A DNA stretch of 40,357 nt from Oscillospiraceae bacterium. Its GTDB lineage: Bacteria; Bacillota; Clostridia; Oscillospirales; Oscillospiraceae. Shown in pieces: positions 7,076 through 15,724 of this stretch. The notes under the pieces were generated by a model. That model was not told where the DNA came from, ran no database searches, and worked only from the letters and a program-made list of their open reading frames with translations. The translations under genes were made by a program, and so were the position numbers. The stretch's first letter is position 1, and the number at the start of each line of letters is the position of its first letter. The stretch spans positions 1 through 40,357 of the forward strand of contig JAFRPC010000040.1 of assembly GCA_017429325.1 (NCBI GenBank), read 5' to 3'.

Positions 7076-7113
7076 ACGGCAGGCCTGCCGTGGCGCACAC
7101 TGTGCGCCGCTAC
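7076..7113 (-). repeat. Tandem palindrome plus GGCGCAC-type hairpin repeat
   Basis: A perfect 16-base palindrome ACGGCAGGCCTGCCGT (7076-7091) abuts GGCGCAC / ACT / GTGCGCC (7092-7108) and GCTAC. The GTAG head read on the minus strand gives the TAG stop (7112-7110) of the NUDIX gene. Confidence 0.75.
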
Positions 7114-7583
7114 CGGGGCGGCAGCGGTTTTCCGTTCAGGATGGCTTCGCGCAGGTGTTCGCCTTCGTAGCGGAGCTTCAGGGAGAAGAAGGGGACGCGG
7201 CGCTCCATCAGGTCCAGGAAGATTCGGTCCCCTTCCCACTGGGGCAGGGTGCGCACCTTGGCCTTGGGGACCCACTCCAGAACGCCCTCGTCGCAGTCCT
7301 TCGGCTCGCCCTCGAAGTCCTCGGCGTGGAAGAGGTGCATGTACTCCCCCTCCCAGCGGTCCGAGACGAAGGTGACGATGCCGCAGTAGCGCGGCGCTGT
7401 CAGCCGCAGGCCGGTCTCCTCCAGGGCCTCCCGGCAGACACAGTCCTCCGGGCTCTCGTTTTCCTCAAAGTGCCCGCCAATGCCGATCCACTTGTCGCGG
7501 TTTTCATCGTTTTCCTTTTTGACGCGGTGCAGGAGCAGCCAGGCCCCATCCCGCTCAATGTAGCAGAGCGTTGTGTTTTTCAT
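7110..7583 (-). CDS. NUDIX hydrolase (MutT-like)
   Basis: The 157-residue protein has a complete Nudix box, G-x5-E-x7-REUxEExGU, at about residues 37-60 (GHFEENESPEDCVCREALEE, then TGL). This loop binds Mg2+ and the enzyme hydrolyses a nucleoside diphosphate linked to another moiety. The 'KWIGIGGHFE' opening resembles 8-oxo-dGTP diphosphatases, but substrate cannot be fixed from sequence. Its ATG overlaps the stop of the lipid kinase gene (ATGA at 7583-7580), so translation is probably coupled. The TAG stop is donated by a hairpin repeat. Confidence 0.9.
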   Translation of the reverse strand: MKNTTLCYIERDGAWLLLHRVKKENDENRDKWIGIGGHFEENESPEDCVCREALEETGLRLTAPRYCGIVTFVSDRWEGEYMHLFHAEDFEGEPKDCDEGVLEWVPKAKVRTLPQWEGDRIFLDLMERRVPFFSLKLRYEGEHLREAILNGKPLPPR

Positions 7584-8500
7584 GGTTTTCTCCCGCCGGA
7601 CAGCTTTTGCCGTTCCCTCCCCATGATCCTGACAGCGCTGTGGAGATTCTCGATCTCGATGCGGCTGCTGCCCTTGGCAAATTCGCCGTCCAGGGTCCAG
7701 TCCATGCCGGGGTCCGCCTCCGCCAGCAGCTTTCGGGCGGTGCGGAAAATCAGGGACGGAGAATCATAATGCTGGGTCGTCAGCGCTCGGATGGTTTCGG
7801 CCAGGGCCCCCATGCCGGAGGGGTATTTGACCAGCAGCAGCTCAAACTGGCCGTCATTCATATCCACGATCTCCGGGTCCAGGGTCAGGATGCCGCCCAC
7901 GGAGGTGGAATTGCTGACCGCGCCGAAGAGATAGTCCCCCTCCTCCTGCCGACCGTCCTCCAGGGTCAGGCGCACGTGGTAGCGGCGCAGGGAGGAGAGC
8001 TCCTTGACGCCGCCTAAGATGTAGGCCAGGTGGCCCAGCACGTTCTTGACGCTCTGGGAGGTGGCGTAGGAGGTCTTGGTAAAGGCGCCGAAGGAGGCGA
8101 CATAGGTGAAATACCGGTCCCGGAACCGCCCTACGTCATAGGGTACCGGCTGCCCGGCCACGATGTCCTGGGCGGCCCGGATGACGTTTTTGGACAGGCC
8201 CAGGCTGGCGGCGAAGTCGTTGGTGGAACCGGCGGGGATATAGCCGACGGGCGTCTCGGCGCCGGACTGTACCAGGCCGGAGATGACCTCGTTGAAGGTC
8301 CCATCGCCGCCGATGCAGACCACCAGGTCCGCATCGCCTGCATACTTGGCCGCCAGGGCCGTGCCGTCGCCGCGCTTCTGGGTCATCCAGACGGTACAGG
8401 CATAACCGGCGCGGCCAAAGACCGAGAGGATCTCCGGCAGGTGCGGGTTCGCCTTTTTTGTCCCGGCGGCGGGATTCATGATCAAAAGCAGTTGTTTCAT
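7580..8500 (-). CDS. YegS/BmrU-type diacylglycerol/lipid kinase
   Basis: The 306-residue protein has the N-terminal 'LLLIMNPAAGTKKA' strand-loop and the nucleotide-binding 'VVCIGGDGTFNEVISGL' motif (GGDGT). It also has 'IPAGSTNDFAASLG', all diagnostic of the DAGK catalytic family. It would phosphorylate diacylglycerol or another lipid at the inner membrane face. The ATG at 8500 is chosen because GAGAGG lies seven bases upstream and it matches the family's usual N-terminus. An alternative ATG at 8518 overlaps the yfhO-like stop as ATGA but has no ribosome site. It sits in an operon between the YfhO-like gene and the NUDIX gene. Confidence 0.88.
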   Translation of the reverse strand: MKQLLLIMNPAAGTKKANPHLPEILSVFGRAGYACTVWMTQKRGDGTALAAKYAGDADLVVCIGGDGTFNEVISGLVQSGAETPVGYIPAGSTNDFAASLGLSKNVIRAAQDIVAGQPVPYDVGRFRDRYFTYVASFGAFTKTSYATSQSVKNVLGHLAYILGGVKELSSLRRYHVRLTLEDGRQEEGDYLFGAVSNSTSVGGILTLDPEIVDMNDGQFELLLVKYPSGMGALAETIRALTTQHYDSPSLIFRTARKLLAEADPGMDWTLDGEFAKGSSRIEIENLHSAVRIMGRERQKLSGGRKP

Positions 8501-8514
8501 CCGGAACCTCTCAT

Positions 8515-11500
8515 TCATTGATTGGGTTTTTGCGGGAACGATTCGTCGGTCTCATCCAGCAGGCGTTCCAGCTCCTCCAGGTGCTCCAGGATATCGAAGG
8601 CGGCGCCGCGCCCTTCCTCTTCCGCCCGGGAAATGGTGTTCGGGTCGAACATTCCGGTGGTGGAGAGCAGTCTGCCGGAGCTCTGGGCGGTTTCCTCCGC
8701 AGGAAGCGGCTCTTTGCCCTGCGCGGCAGACGCAGCGTCCGGCGTCTGCGGAAGCGGCGCGTCCCCGGTCGGATCCCAGGTCTGGGTCAGGTCCAGCTTC
8801 GGCATGGAAGCCCCAGGCTCCCGGGGCGGCAGGGGCTCCGCCGCAGGCGGCGTCTCCGCTGTCGGCGCGGTGCTGCCCACTCTGGGGTCCGCAAGGCTGA
8901 CAGGGACCTTGACAATGGGCGGTCGGGAGAAACGGATCAGCAGCGAGGCGATGACCAGGGCCAGGAAGGCCGCCAGACAGATCAGACTGATCTTCAGCCC
9001 CAGGGCAAAGCCCGGCGCCTCATAGTCCAGCGCAATGGTGTGCAGACCGGCCTCCAGGTGGACGGCGATCATCGCGTCGCCTACGGGCGTGATGCGGGTC
9101 TGCCTGCCATCGACGGTCAGGGTCCAGCCCTCGTCATAGGGGATGGCCAGGTAGAGCAGACCGGCCTCCTGGTTTTGGATGGCGCCTTCGACGCGGGTAT
9201 CGGAGACCATGGTGGGGATCATGGAGCTTTCGGACAGGGCGGCGTAGGCCTCGTCAAAGAGCGCCGTCTGGAAGAGGGCGGCCCCCAGGGTGACGCTGCC
9301 GTCTTTGCCGGATTTGGCCCGGTAGCGCAGGCTGATGGTGTCCCCCTTGGAAAAACTGTCCATACAGCGGTTATAGCCGTAGCCGTCGGACCAGCTGTAC
9401 TGCTTGGTCCCGTTGAGGCAGTATATGACGTCGTTGACGCTGGAGCCCTTGGAATAGATGCACAGCATTCCGTCCTCCGGCATGACAAAGCTGGCCTCCA
9501 CATAGTTCTCCTCGTCGCAGTCCCCCGATACCCGGAAGGAAGAGGAGGTCTTGCTGCTCAGGACCGCGGTGCCCACGGCCTTGACGTCGTGGATGGAGAG
9601 GCTGACAAAGAGCTCTTTTTCGATTCCGGTCATCTCCCGGAACAGGCGGTTGAGCCGCTCATAGGGCAGGCCGGAGGTCTGAGGGAGATATTCCAGGGTG
9701 TTGTCCCCCACCAGGAAGCCCAGAGAGAGATAGGCCTTGTTTTCCAGCAGCAGCACCTCGCCCTCGCGCTGCACCTCCCGGAAATAGCGGGGATCCACGT
9801 TCCGCCCGTTGCGGTCGATCAGGTATTTGAGACCCAGCAGCAGGTTGGTAAAGGGGTCCGCCTCCTGGTAGACATAGCGGTTGCCCGCCACGGAGGCCGC
9901 CAGGCCGATGCTCTGTAAAAAGGCGGAGATGCGGCTGTTGGCGGCGGAGGAGAAGACAGAGATGCCGTTGAAGTTCAGGAAGGTGCCGTCGTTGAGGGTC
10001 TGCTTCATCGCCACCTCGGCCCGCCAAAGGTCCACGGTGTCGGCCTCCCGCTCCTTCATGGCCTCCACAATGGGCAGCGTGTCCTCCTTCTTGGTGGGGT
10101 AGTAGGAGGAGTCGGTGACGCCGATCTTGTGGACGCCCAGGATCCCGCAGCCCAGAGACTCCAGCAGCATACAGACGCAGAGCCCCAAGACCAGGACTTC
10201 CTTGCGGAGGATCCGGAAGCTGTAGAGCAGGAGCAGCGCCATTGCCAGCAGCGCCACCGCCGTGGAGGCCAGCACCACCCGCTGCACGCCGCCGCTGACC
10301 ACACAGACCAGCAGCAGCGCCACCGGGATGATCAGGACCGTCGCCCGCCAGCGGGAGAGCTGCTCCAACTGGGTGTAGGCCCGGAAGGCCATAAAAATGA
10401 CGGTGAAGGACCAGAGGAAGCTAAACCGGTAGGGCAGCATGTTGGGGAAGTGCATCCCGTGCCAGAGGTAGTCCAGGGTCCGGAAGAGGAAGCTGCTGGC
10501 AAAGAAGAGGAGCAGCAGCACCGTGAAGACCCGCTCCCGGCGGGGGATCCGCTTGCACAGCAGATAGACCGCAGCCAGGATCAGGGTGAAGAAGCCGCAG
10601 AAGATATTGGGCAGGCCCTCCATGGAGGTGGGCTCCGTCAGGGTGCCTGCGTTGGCGAGGACGTCCCGGACCCCTTGCAGGGGGATCCGGAAGGCGGCCA
10701 GGAAGGAGCCCACATAGCCATAGCGCAGGGTCAGCAGGGCTTCGTGCGCTCCGATCCAGCCGGGATAGCAGACGGAATCCTCCGAGAAGCTGGGGACCTC
10801 CTTGCCAAAGAAGCGGAAGAGCTCCGTCAGCTTGCCCTGATTGATGAGCTCCATTCCTTCGTTGTGGGTCAGCTCCGGGATACTCACGATGTTCAGGGCG
10901 TTGGACTTCGGAAAGCTGTTGACGGCGGAGGAGGTGGATTGCAGGCCCAGATAGGCCGGGATCGTCAGAAAGGCCGTCATGCCCAGGGCGATGACGGTGC
11001 ACAGGGCAATGCGCCAGAAGCGGGTCCAGAAGCCGGGCAGGTCGTCCCACTTGACGACGTGCCAGCCGATAAAGAGCAGCAGAACAAAGACGCAGACGAA
11101 CAGGCCGATGTAGTAGCTGCAATAGACCGAGAGGGCCAGGCTCGCAGTGTAGAGTACGCAGCGCCGCTCCTTAAGCAGGCTGAAGGTGCCCAGAGCCACC
11201 AGAGGCAGCAGGGCCACAGTGTCCAGCCAGATGGCGTTCCAGTAGTAGCCCATGAAGAAGGCACAGAAGGCGTAGGCCGTGGAGAAGCAGACCACGGCGA
11301 ATTCCTCCCGCCCAAAGACCTTCCGCAGGAAGACGGCGCAGAAGAGCCCGGCCAGACCCAGCCGGATCAGCACCGTCAGGGTGTAGTAGGGCAGAAGCAG
11401 AGACTCCGGCAGCAGGAAGGCCGGGAGGTTCAGCGGGCTGGCGAGATAGTAGGCGAACAGGGAGAGGTAGTTGGTCCCCATGCCCGTGGTCCAGGAGTGG

Positions 11501-11757
11501 AGCAGGGACTCCCCGTTTTGAAGCCGGGTGCGCAGGTCCAGGAAGAAGGGATAATATTGGTGCCACTGGTCATGGGCCAGGATCATCTTGCTGCCAAAGG
11601 GGATTACGCCGCAGACGGCCCACATCACCGCCATCAGCAGGAAGGGGAGAAAAAAGGCCGCCAGGTAGAGGCTGCGGGCCTTGCGCGGGCGGCTGAAAAA
11701 GCCTCCGCCGGCCTCCAGCCCGCGCAGGGTCTTCCGGGCAAAGGATTGTATCGTCAT
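8515..11757 (-). CDS. YfhO family membrane protein (GT-C-like)
   Basis: The 1080-residue protein has about 13 membrane segments in its first 560 residues ('YLAAFFLPFLLMAVMWAVCG' start; 'FSFLWSFTVIFMAFRAY'). A large extracytoplasmic domain follows, then a final membrane helix near residue 945 and a Pro/Ala/Glu-rich cytoplasmic tail of about 110 residues. The layout and the 'HDQWHQYYPFFLDLR' loop fit YfhO, a GT-C-type protein implicated in glycosylating lipoteichoic acid in Firmicutes. The ATG at 11757 follows GAGGTG. The acceptor and donor here are unknown. The long tail is an unusual extension. Confidence 0.88.
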   Translation of the reverse strand: MTIQSFARKTLRGLEAGGGFFSRPRKARSLYLAAFFLPFLLMAVMWAVCGVIPFGSKMILAHDQWHQYYPFFLDLRTRLQNGESLLHSWTTGMGTNYLSLFAYYLASPLNLPAFLLPESLLLPYYTLTVLIRLGLAGLFCAVFLRKVFGREEFAVVCFSTAYAFCAFFMGYYWNAIWLDTVALLPLVALGTFSLLKERRCVLYTASLALSVYCSYYIGLFVCVFVLLLFIGWHVVKWDDLPGFWTRFWRIALCTVIALGMTAFLTIPAYLGLQSTSSAVNSFPKSNALNIVSIPELTHNEGMELINQGKLTELFRFFGKEVPSFSEDSVCYPGWIGAHEALLTLRYGYVGSFLAAFRIPLQGVRDVLANAGTLTEPTSMEGLPNIFCGFFTLILAAVYLLCKRIPRRERVFTVLLLLFFASSFLFRTLDYLWHGMHFPNMLPYRFSFLWSFTVIFMAFRAYTQLEQLSRWRATVLIIPVALLLVCVVSGGVQRVVLASTAVALLAMALLLLYSFRILRKEVLVLGLCVCMLLESLGCGILGVHKIGVTDSSYYPTKKEDTLPIVEAMKEREADTVDLWRAEVAMKQTLNDGTFLNFNGISVFSSAANSRISAFLQSIGLAASVAGNRYVYQEADPFTNLLLGLKYLIDRNGRNVDPRYFREVQREGEVLLLENKAYLSLGFLVGDNTLEYLPQTSGLPYERLNRLFREMTGIEKELFVSLSIHDVKAVGTAVLSSKTSSSFRVSGDCDEENYVEASFVMPEDGMLCIYSKGSSVNDVIYCLNGTKQYSWSDGYGYNRCMDSFSKGDTISLRYRAKSGKDGSVTLGAALFQTALFDEAYAALSESSMIPTMVSDTRVEGAIQNQEAGLLYLAIPYDEGWTLTVDGRQTRITPVGDAMIAVHLEAGLHTIALDYEAPGFALGLKISLICLAAFLALVIASLLIRFSRPPIVKVPVSLADPRVGSTAPTAETPPAAEPLPPREPGASMPKLDLTQTWDPTGDAPLPQTPDAASAAQGKEPLPAEETAQSSGRLLSTTGMFDPNTISRAEEEGRGAAFDILEHLEELERLLDETDESFPQKPNQ

Positions 11758-11811
11758 ATCGTTCACCTCGTAAGGGTTCGGGGTTCGGAGCGTTCGGAAA
11801 ATCTTCAGTTT

Positions 11812-11840
11812 ATTATAACACAGTCCCATCCAACTTTCAA
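11812..11840 (-). promoter_or_regulatory. Sigma-A promoter for the yfhO-like operon
   Basis: On the minus strand TTGAAA (11840-11835), 17 bases and a perfect TATAAT (11817-11812) lie about 55 nt upstream of the start at 11757. Confidence 0.8.
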
Positions 11841-12037
11841 CGCTCAATTTTCGTCTTTCGCATTGCACAGTTGCACCTGTTCTGACCCTTAGCTTTTTCG
11901 ACCTTAGCTTGACAATCCCTGACATTTTCTGAAAATTGAGGTTCTATGAAACACCGAAACTTGGATAAAAAAGGATGTTCAAGCCCTTTCAATTCCGCTT
12001 ATTAGGCAAACTTGATATATGAGAAGAAAAATGTGTA

Positions 12038-12466
12038 CTAATGAGTTGCTTGGTTGCTCCTGACGGTAATTGTTTCGTCTGTACCTCTTGTTACCGTAAA
12101 TACTGATGTTGCGCGGTAGGTACCGCTGGCTACAGTTGTAGTATACGTTTTCGCCAAATAGCTTCCATAGACATCATCATCAATCTGGCTTGTTCCATTG
12201 ATGCTGACACGTGTCCAAGCCGACCCAGTCCACCGCTCTAAATAGGTGGAAGCGGAAATATGTGTTGTTCCAGTATAACCAATACATGAGATACTAACTG
12301 TAGCTGTGCCAGCCGCATTGATGGAGAGTATTACATCTACCTTTCTTGTGTTCACATAATCCTCAATAATCTCTTCTTGGACCGGAAGCTCTTCCTCCGC
12401 ATAAGTTATGCAAGTAATGTTAATGACCAGGATAAGCGCGAGAATGATTGCTGTGACTTTTTTCAT
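12038..12466 (-). CDS. Small secreted protein (DUF6147-like)
   Basis: The 142-residue protein has a clear signal peptide (MKKVTAIILALILVINITC, cleavage likely after TYA). Its mature beta-rich domain has repeated Thr/Ser ('YLERWTGSAWTRVS' and a C-terminal 'TSVFTVTRGTDETITV'), resembling small secreted Clostridial proteins of the DUF6147 kind. That family name is from memory and not verified. The ATG at 12466 is preferred over 12475 because GAAAGG lies nine bases upstream of it. Its base composition is much more AT-rich than neighbours to the left, marking the start of the 12-17 kb island. Confidence 0.75.
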   Translation of the reverse strand: MKKVTAIILALILVINITCITYAEEELPVQEEIIEDYVNTRKVDVILSINAAGTATVSISCIGYTGTTHISASTYLERWTGSAWTRVSINGTSQIDDDVYGSYLAKTYTTTVASGTYRATSVFTVTRGTDETITVRSNQATH

Positions 12467-12548
12467 AAATGTCATCCTTTCATATTATTGCTATCGAAAT
12501 AGCTCTATCTTTTAACAGTCAGAAAAGATATGAAAGGTGACAAGAAAA

Positions 12549-12586
12549 ACAATTCGGCAGTGCTTTTTTCTGCCGAATTGTTTTTC
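12549..12586 (-). terminator. Terminator after sigma/anti-sigma pair
   Basis: A 12-bp stem (12549-12560 with 12570-12581) flanked by A- and T-runs lies just beyond the stop of the DUF4367 gene at 12593. On the minus strand it is followed by GTTTTTC. Confidence 0.85.
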
Positions 12587-12592
12587 AAGAAA

Positions 12593-13336
12593 TTATGGCA
12601 CCTCTATTTGTACCATACCGGAAAGGACGGCTTCAAATTCCTGGTCGGAGAGGTTTACCGCTTCAATATCAAAGAAATAATTATGGTCAGTCCAGATATA
12701 CGTTTCTTCTTCAATTCCCTGCTCAATCGTTTTGCGAAGGATACGGACTTCATATCCTTGCATGATCTTGGTTTCAACTTCCATGCTTTCGGAATCAATT
12801 GTCAATACACTTCCTATGCCGGATGGGAAATCAAAGCTTTCCTCCGTTTGCCAAAGAACGTGTTGGGCAAACACAAATAAGTATCCATCCTCATTCATGT
12901 AAGCCCGCTCTCCCTTGAGGGAAACATACGTTTCACTGAACAGGGTATACTGCGGCGGCACCCAGCTCGGCGCGTAATAGATTTCTACCTCACGCGGGGC
13001 CCTTGCGTAATCCTCTTCAGTAAACGAAAAGCTGTAGAAAACGCCGTTGTCACGCATGAAAAAACGGATCAGCCCTTCCCGCAAAGCCGGGATTGCAGCG
13101 ACGGCCGTAGTTGCCAGGAGCATGATCAGAATGGCGGCAATCAAGATGCGTTTTGCCGCTGTATTGACATATTTCCAGGTCTTGCGCTGGGTCTTTTTCG
13201 TAAGTCGTCCCACGGCCTTCCGATAATCTTCTGAAAACTCCACCGGTTCTTTATCCGCCTCTATTGTGCTTTGCTGGCGGAAAAGGACGGCATCCGTCAA
13301 GGCCTGTTCAAACACAGTTTTCTTGTTTTCAGCCAT
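12593..13336 (-). CDS. Anti-sigma-like DUF4367 membrane protein
   Basis: The 247-residue protein has a cytoplasmic N-terminal part (residues 1-60), one membrane helix (about 64-82, 'RILIAAILIMLLATTAVA') and an extracytoplasmic domain. That domain includes 'EVEIYYAPSWVPPQYTL' and a C-terminal YIWTDHNYFFDIEA segment, typical of DUF4367. Such proteins usually follow and restrain an ECF sigma factor; here the start (13336, GGAGGGG ribosome site) overlaps the sigma gene by 8 bases, so coupling is likely. The anti-sigma role is inferred from position and topology. Confidence 0.85.
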   Translation of the reverse strand: MAENKKTVFEQALTDAVLFRQQSTIEADKEPVEFSEDYRKAVGRLTKKTQRKTWKYVNTAAKRILIAAILIMLLATTAVAAIPALREGLIRFFMRDNGVFYSFSFTEEDYARAPREVEIYYAPSWVPPQYTLFSETYVSLKGERAYMNEDGYLFVFAQHVLWQTEESFDFPSGIGSVLTIDSESMEVETKIMQGYEVRILRKTIEQGIEEETYIWTDHNYFFDIEAVNLSDQEFEAVLSGMVQIEVP

Positions 13337-13886
13337 TGCCGATCCCCTCCTTCCTGCAAAGCTCCGCAAGAAGCTTCCTGCCGCGAGATAATCGCTGCCG
13401 GATCGTTGCGGATCGTTCTCCAAACAGTTTTGCAATCTCCTTCACGCTTTGCTCGAAGACATAATAATGCAGCAAGACGTCCTGATAGTCTTCGCTTAGC
13501 TGACGGATCGCATTCAGCAGCCGTTCATAATCATTGCTGTTCTGAATTGCCTCGAAGGTCGGGTCAGGGCTTGGAGAGACTTCAATCACTTCTGTCAGTT
13601 CTGTTGTTTCTATCCGTTGTTCTGATTTTTTGATCCTTAACGCGGCATATTTTGCACAGTTCAAAAGGTAAGCGCGGGCAGCGTCTTCCTCTGTAGGGAC
13701 CTTATTGAAACTGACGGCAACGCCGTAAAGAGCATTTTGTACTGCGTCCTCTGCGAGTTGATGATCATACAGTACGCTTCGAGCGATCCGAAACATATCT
13801 GCTTGATAACACTCTACCAATTCAGTATACCGCAGAAGCTCCTTTTTGTCATTGATCATAGCAGCATAAGCAATCAACCGAGCCAC
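13329..13886 (-). CDS. ECF-family RNA polymerase sigma factor
   Basis: The 185-residue protein has sigma region 2 (about residues 24-85, 'YQADMFRIARSVLYDHQLAE') and region 4 (about 125-175, 'LSEDYQDVLLHYYVFEQSVK' then a helix-turn-helix 'EIAKLFGERSATIRQRLSRG'). There is no region 3. It would direct polymerase to a small envelope-stress-type regulon under control of the DUF4367 protein. The start is uncertain: GTG at 13886 has GGGGG only one base away, a TTG at 13877 is better spaced, and the first ATG is at 13859. Confidence 0.88.
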   Translation of the reverse strand: MARLIAYAAMINDKKELLRYTELVECYQADMFRIARSVLYDHQLAEDAVQNALYGVAVSFNKVPTEEDAARAYLLNCAKYAALRIKKSEQRIETTELTEVIEVSPSPDPTFEAIQNSNDYERLLNAIRQLSEDYQDVLLHYYVFEQSVKEIAKLFGERSATIRQRLSRGRKLLAELCRKEGIGNG

Positions 13887-14124
13887 GCCCCCTTATTTAT
13901 ATCGTTTGTATTATCGCATATTTAATATAATATGTCAATCATAAGCCCAAATATTTTTCTATTTCACCTGACCATATTCAATGCTATATATAGTCAGAAA
14001 AAAGAGGAAGTGTGACAGGCTTGTATGTTTTAATTGTTAAATTATTATGAATGTGTTTTTTTGTCACGCTCATTGTCTCTATGGACTGATAGTAGGCAGA
14101 AGGGCATCCAAGAAAGGGGGGATA

Positions 14125-14373
14125 ATGATTGGAAAAACGCCGTTCCAAAAAGCGCTGATCCAAGCAGTTCTGGAGCGGAATCAGCATTATAGGGACTCAG
14201 CAACGGACACGCAAGCTGCAGAACCATGCTGTTGTCTTTGGATCAATTGGAGTGAGGGCTCTGTTTCTATGACTGAAAAGTCCGGCTTCATAAAACATAT
14301 ATTTGCTTCAGCCGAGCAACGCGATGCAGCAATAAGAAGATTGAGAACGAATCATATTATAATACTCCCATAA
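14125..14373 (+). CDS. Small orphan protein with anti-sigma-like N-terminus
   Basis: The 82-residue protein starts at an ATG with a GGGGGG ribosome site. Residues 4-22 (KTPFQKALIQAVLERNQHY) align well with residues 6-24 of the DUF4367 anti-sigma-like protein (KTVFEQALTDAVLFRQQST), about nine identities in 19. The rest (three consecutive Cys, then a short basic helix) does not match it, and there is no membrane helix. It could be a truncated paralogue or a short sigma-binding peptide. Confidence 0.5.
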   Translation: MIGKTPFQKALIQAVLERNQHYRDSATDTQAAEPCCCLWINWSEGSVSMTEKSGFIKHIFASAEQRDAAIRRLRTNHIIILP

Positions 14374-14472
14374 ATATATATAGCTTTGACCTCAGCTCTT
14401 CTGTCAAAGCTATATACAAAAGCTCAATTCCCTTCATCTACATATAATTTAAATCAAAGAAAGGATACGCCA

Positions 14473-15687
14473 ATGAAAAAGTTTATAAGAACTATCACAA
14501 TTTTCCTCGTGATGACTTTGTTACTCTCGTACAATATTCTTTATGTATTTGCTACAGAGGATAAAATAATGTTATCCATTGACGAAATTAAAGCAGCTAT
14601 TGCGCCGCTTGTTGAAGCAGAGGAAGAATACTATGTCGTCCACGATATTTCCGTTGATTCTGTTGCACCGGAATTACAGGAAGACGGAACACTAAGAACA
14701 ACATGCAGCATTCGTCTATCTATGAGTTTGCGTGCAACAACCATTGATGAATTGCCTTATATTGCTGGAATGCTTGAAGTTGTTGGAGTTAGCAGTCTTG
14801 AAAAATGTACTCCTTCCGAGTTGATTGCATGTGGGTTTATTAATCGGCTGCAAGAAGACACTGCAATAACTGCCAATAGCAGTATCTACAAAACCAACAC
14901 AGACTATTCTATAGCAAAATACATTGCCGACGCTACAGTTGAAATGGCATCTCCTTATGCTTCATACATTGGAGAAATATCTGACTTTTCATTTGATATT
15001 GTAATTGACTCTGATTCCAATCATGAAATAATTAACATTTTTGGGTTAAGTGATGTTACAACTAACGGAGTCCAAGAAGTCTTTCCGCTGTGCAATTACT
15101 TCCCGCCTGAAAAAGCTGTTTTGAAGGAACAAGGCCGTCGTGATTTACTTTCAAAAATTGATTCTATGCAGAATGAAAGTGCAATGGGGAGCAATTCGCT
15201 TGAGCCCTCTTTCAACAGAAATGCTGCGCGTAATTATGCCTTTGTATATTCTTCTGAGGCGAGTACCAGTCAAACTTGTCCTCATGGGCACACTCGCATC
15301 AACTTGTCGAAATATAATTCTGCTTATACTTACTACTGTCATAATGACTGCGCAAATTTCGTTTCGCAGTGTATTTATGCCGGTGGAATACCCACTGACA
15401 CTAATTGGAGTCCAGGATGTACCGCATGGACTTATGTCCCTTCTTTGTATCATTATTTCTATGAACTAAAAGGTTATTGGATTACGTCATCATATTCTAC
15501 ATGTACTGCTGGAGGGATTATTATTAATCAAAACAGCTCCGGGGCAATGTATCATGTAAATCTTTGCGTGTATAATGATTCTGTAACACATAAATATGCT
15601 GCTCATAATGCAGACCATAACAACAAAGTTTTTACATCTACTTATTGGGGGAGCGAAACAGTTCTATATTATGAATTCGGGTTTTAG
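14473..15687 (+). CDS. Secreted amidase-6 domain protein
   Basis: The 404-residue protein has a signal peptide (about residues 1-28). A mixed alpha/beta N-terminal region extends to about 245, and the C-terminal domain (about 248-404) contains 'YCHNDCANFVSQCIYAGGIP', with Cys and later 'YHVNLCVYN' and 'KYAAHNADH'. This Cys-His arrangement is the putative amidase domain (Amidase_6) of Clostridial wall-associated proteins. It probably acts outside the cell on a peptide or wall substrate. The ATG at 14473 follows AAAGGA. The gene is strikingly AT-rich compared with the window, suggesting horizontal acquisition. Confidence 0.85.
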   Translation: MKKFIRTITIFLVMTLLLSYNILYVFATEDKIMLSIDEIKAAIAPLVEAEEEYYVVHDISVDSVAPELQEDGTLRTTCSIRLSMSLRATTIDELPYIAGMLEVVGVSSLEKCTPSELIACGFINRLQEDTAITANSSIYKTNTDYSIAKYIADATVEMASPYASYIGEISDFSFDIVIDSDSNHEIINIFGLSDVTTNGVQEVFPLCNYFPPEKAVLKEQGRRDLLSKIDSMQNESAMGSNSLEPSFNRNAARNYAFVYSSEASTSQTCPHGHTRINLSKYNSAYTYYCHNDCANFVSQCIYAGGIPTDTNWSPGCTAWTYVPSLYHYFYELKGYWITSSYSTCTAGGIIINQNSSGAMYHVNLCVYNDSVTHKYAAHNADHNNKVFTSTYWGSETVLYYEFGF

Positions 15688-15724
15688 GAAAACCGTCAAG
15701 TAAGTTTATAGGAGGTGCGCAAAG

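Larger units (their letters stand above)
6349..7109. other. Gene-poor region with hairpin repeats
   Basis: This 761-base stretch has no ORF I would defend. It holds two hairpin repeats near 6446 and 6525, a 350-base unique segment (about 6590-6945) with a good minus-strand promoter, and a cluster of four or five hairpin repeats from 6970 to 7113. Minus-strand frames of 79 and 90 codons (6709-6948, 6588-6860) overlap each other, lack ribosome sites and look like chance frames or remnants. Confidence 0.6.
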
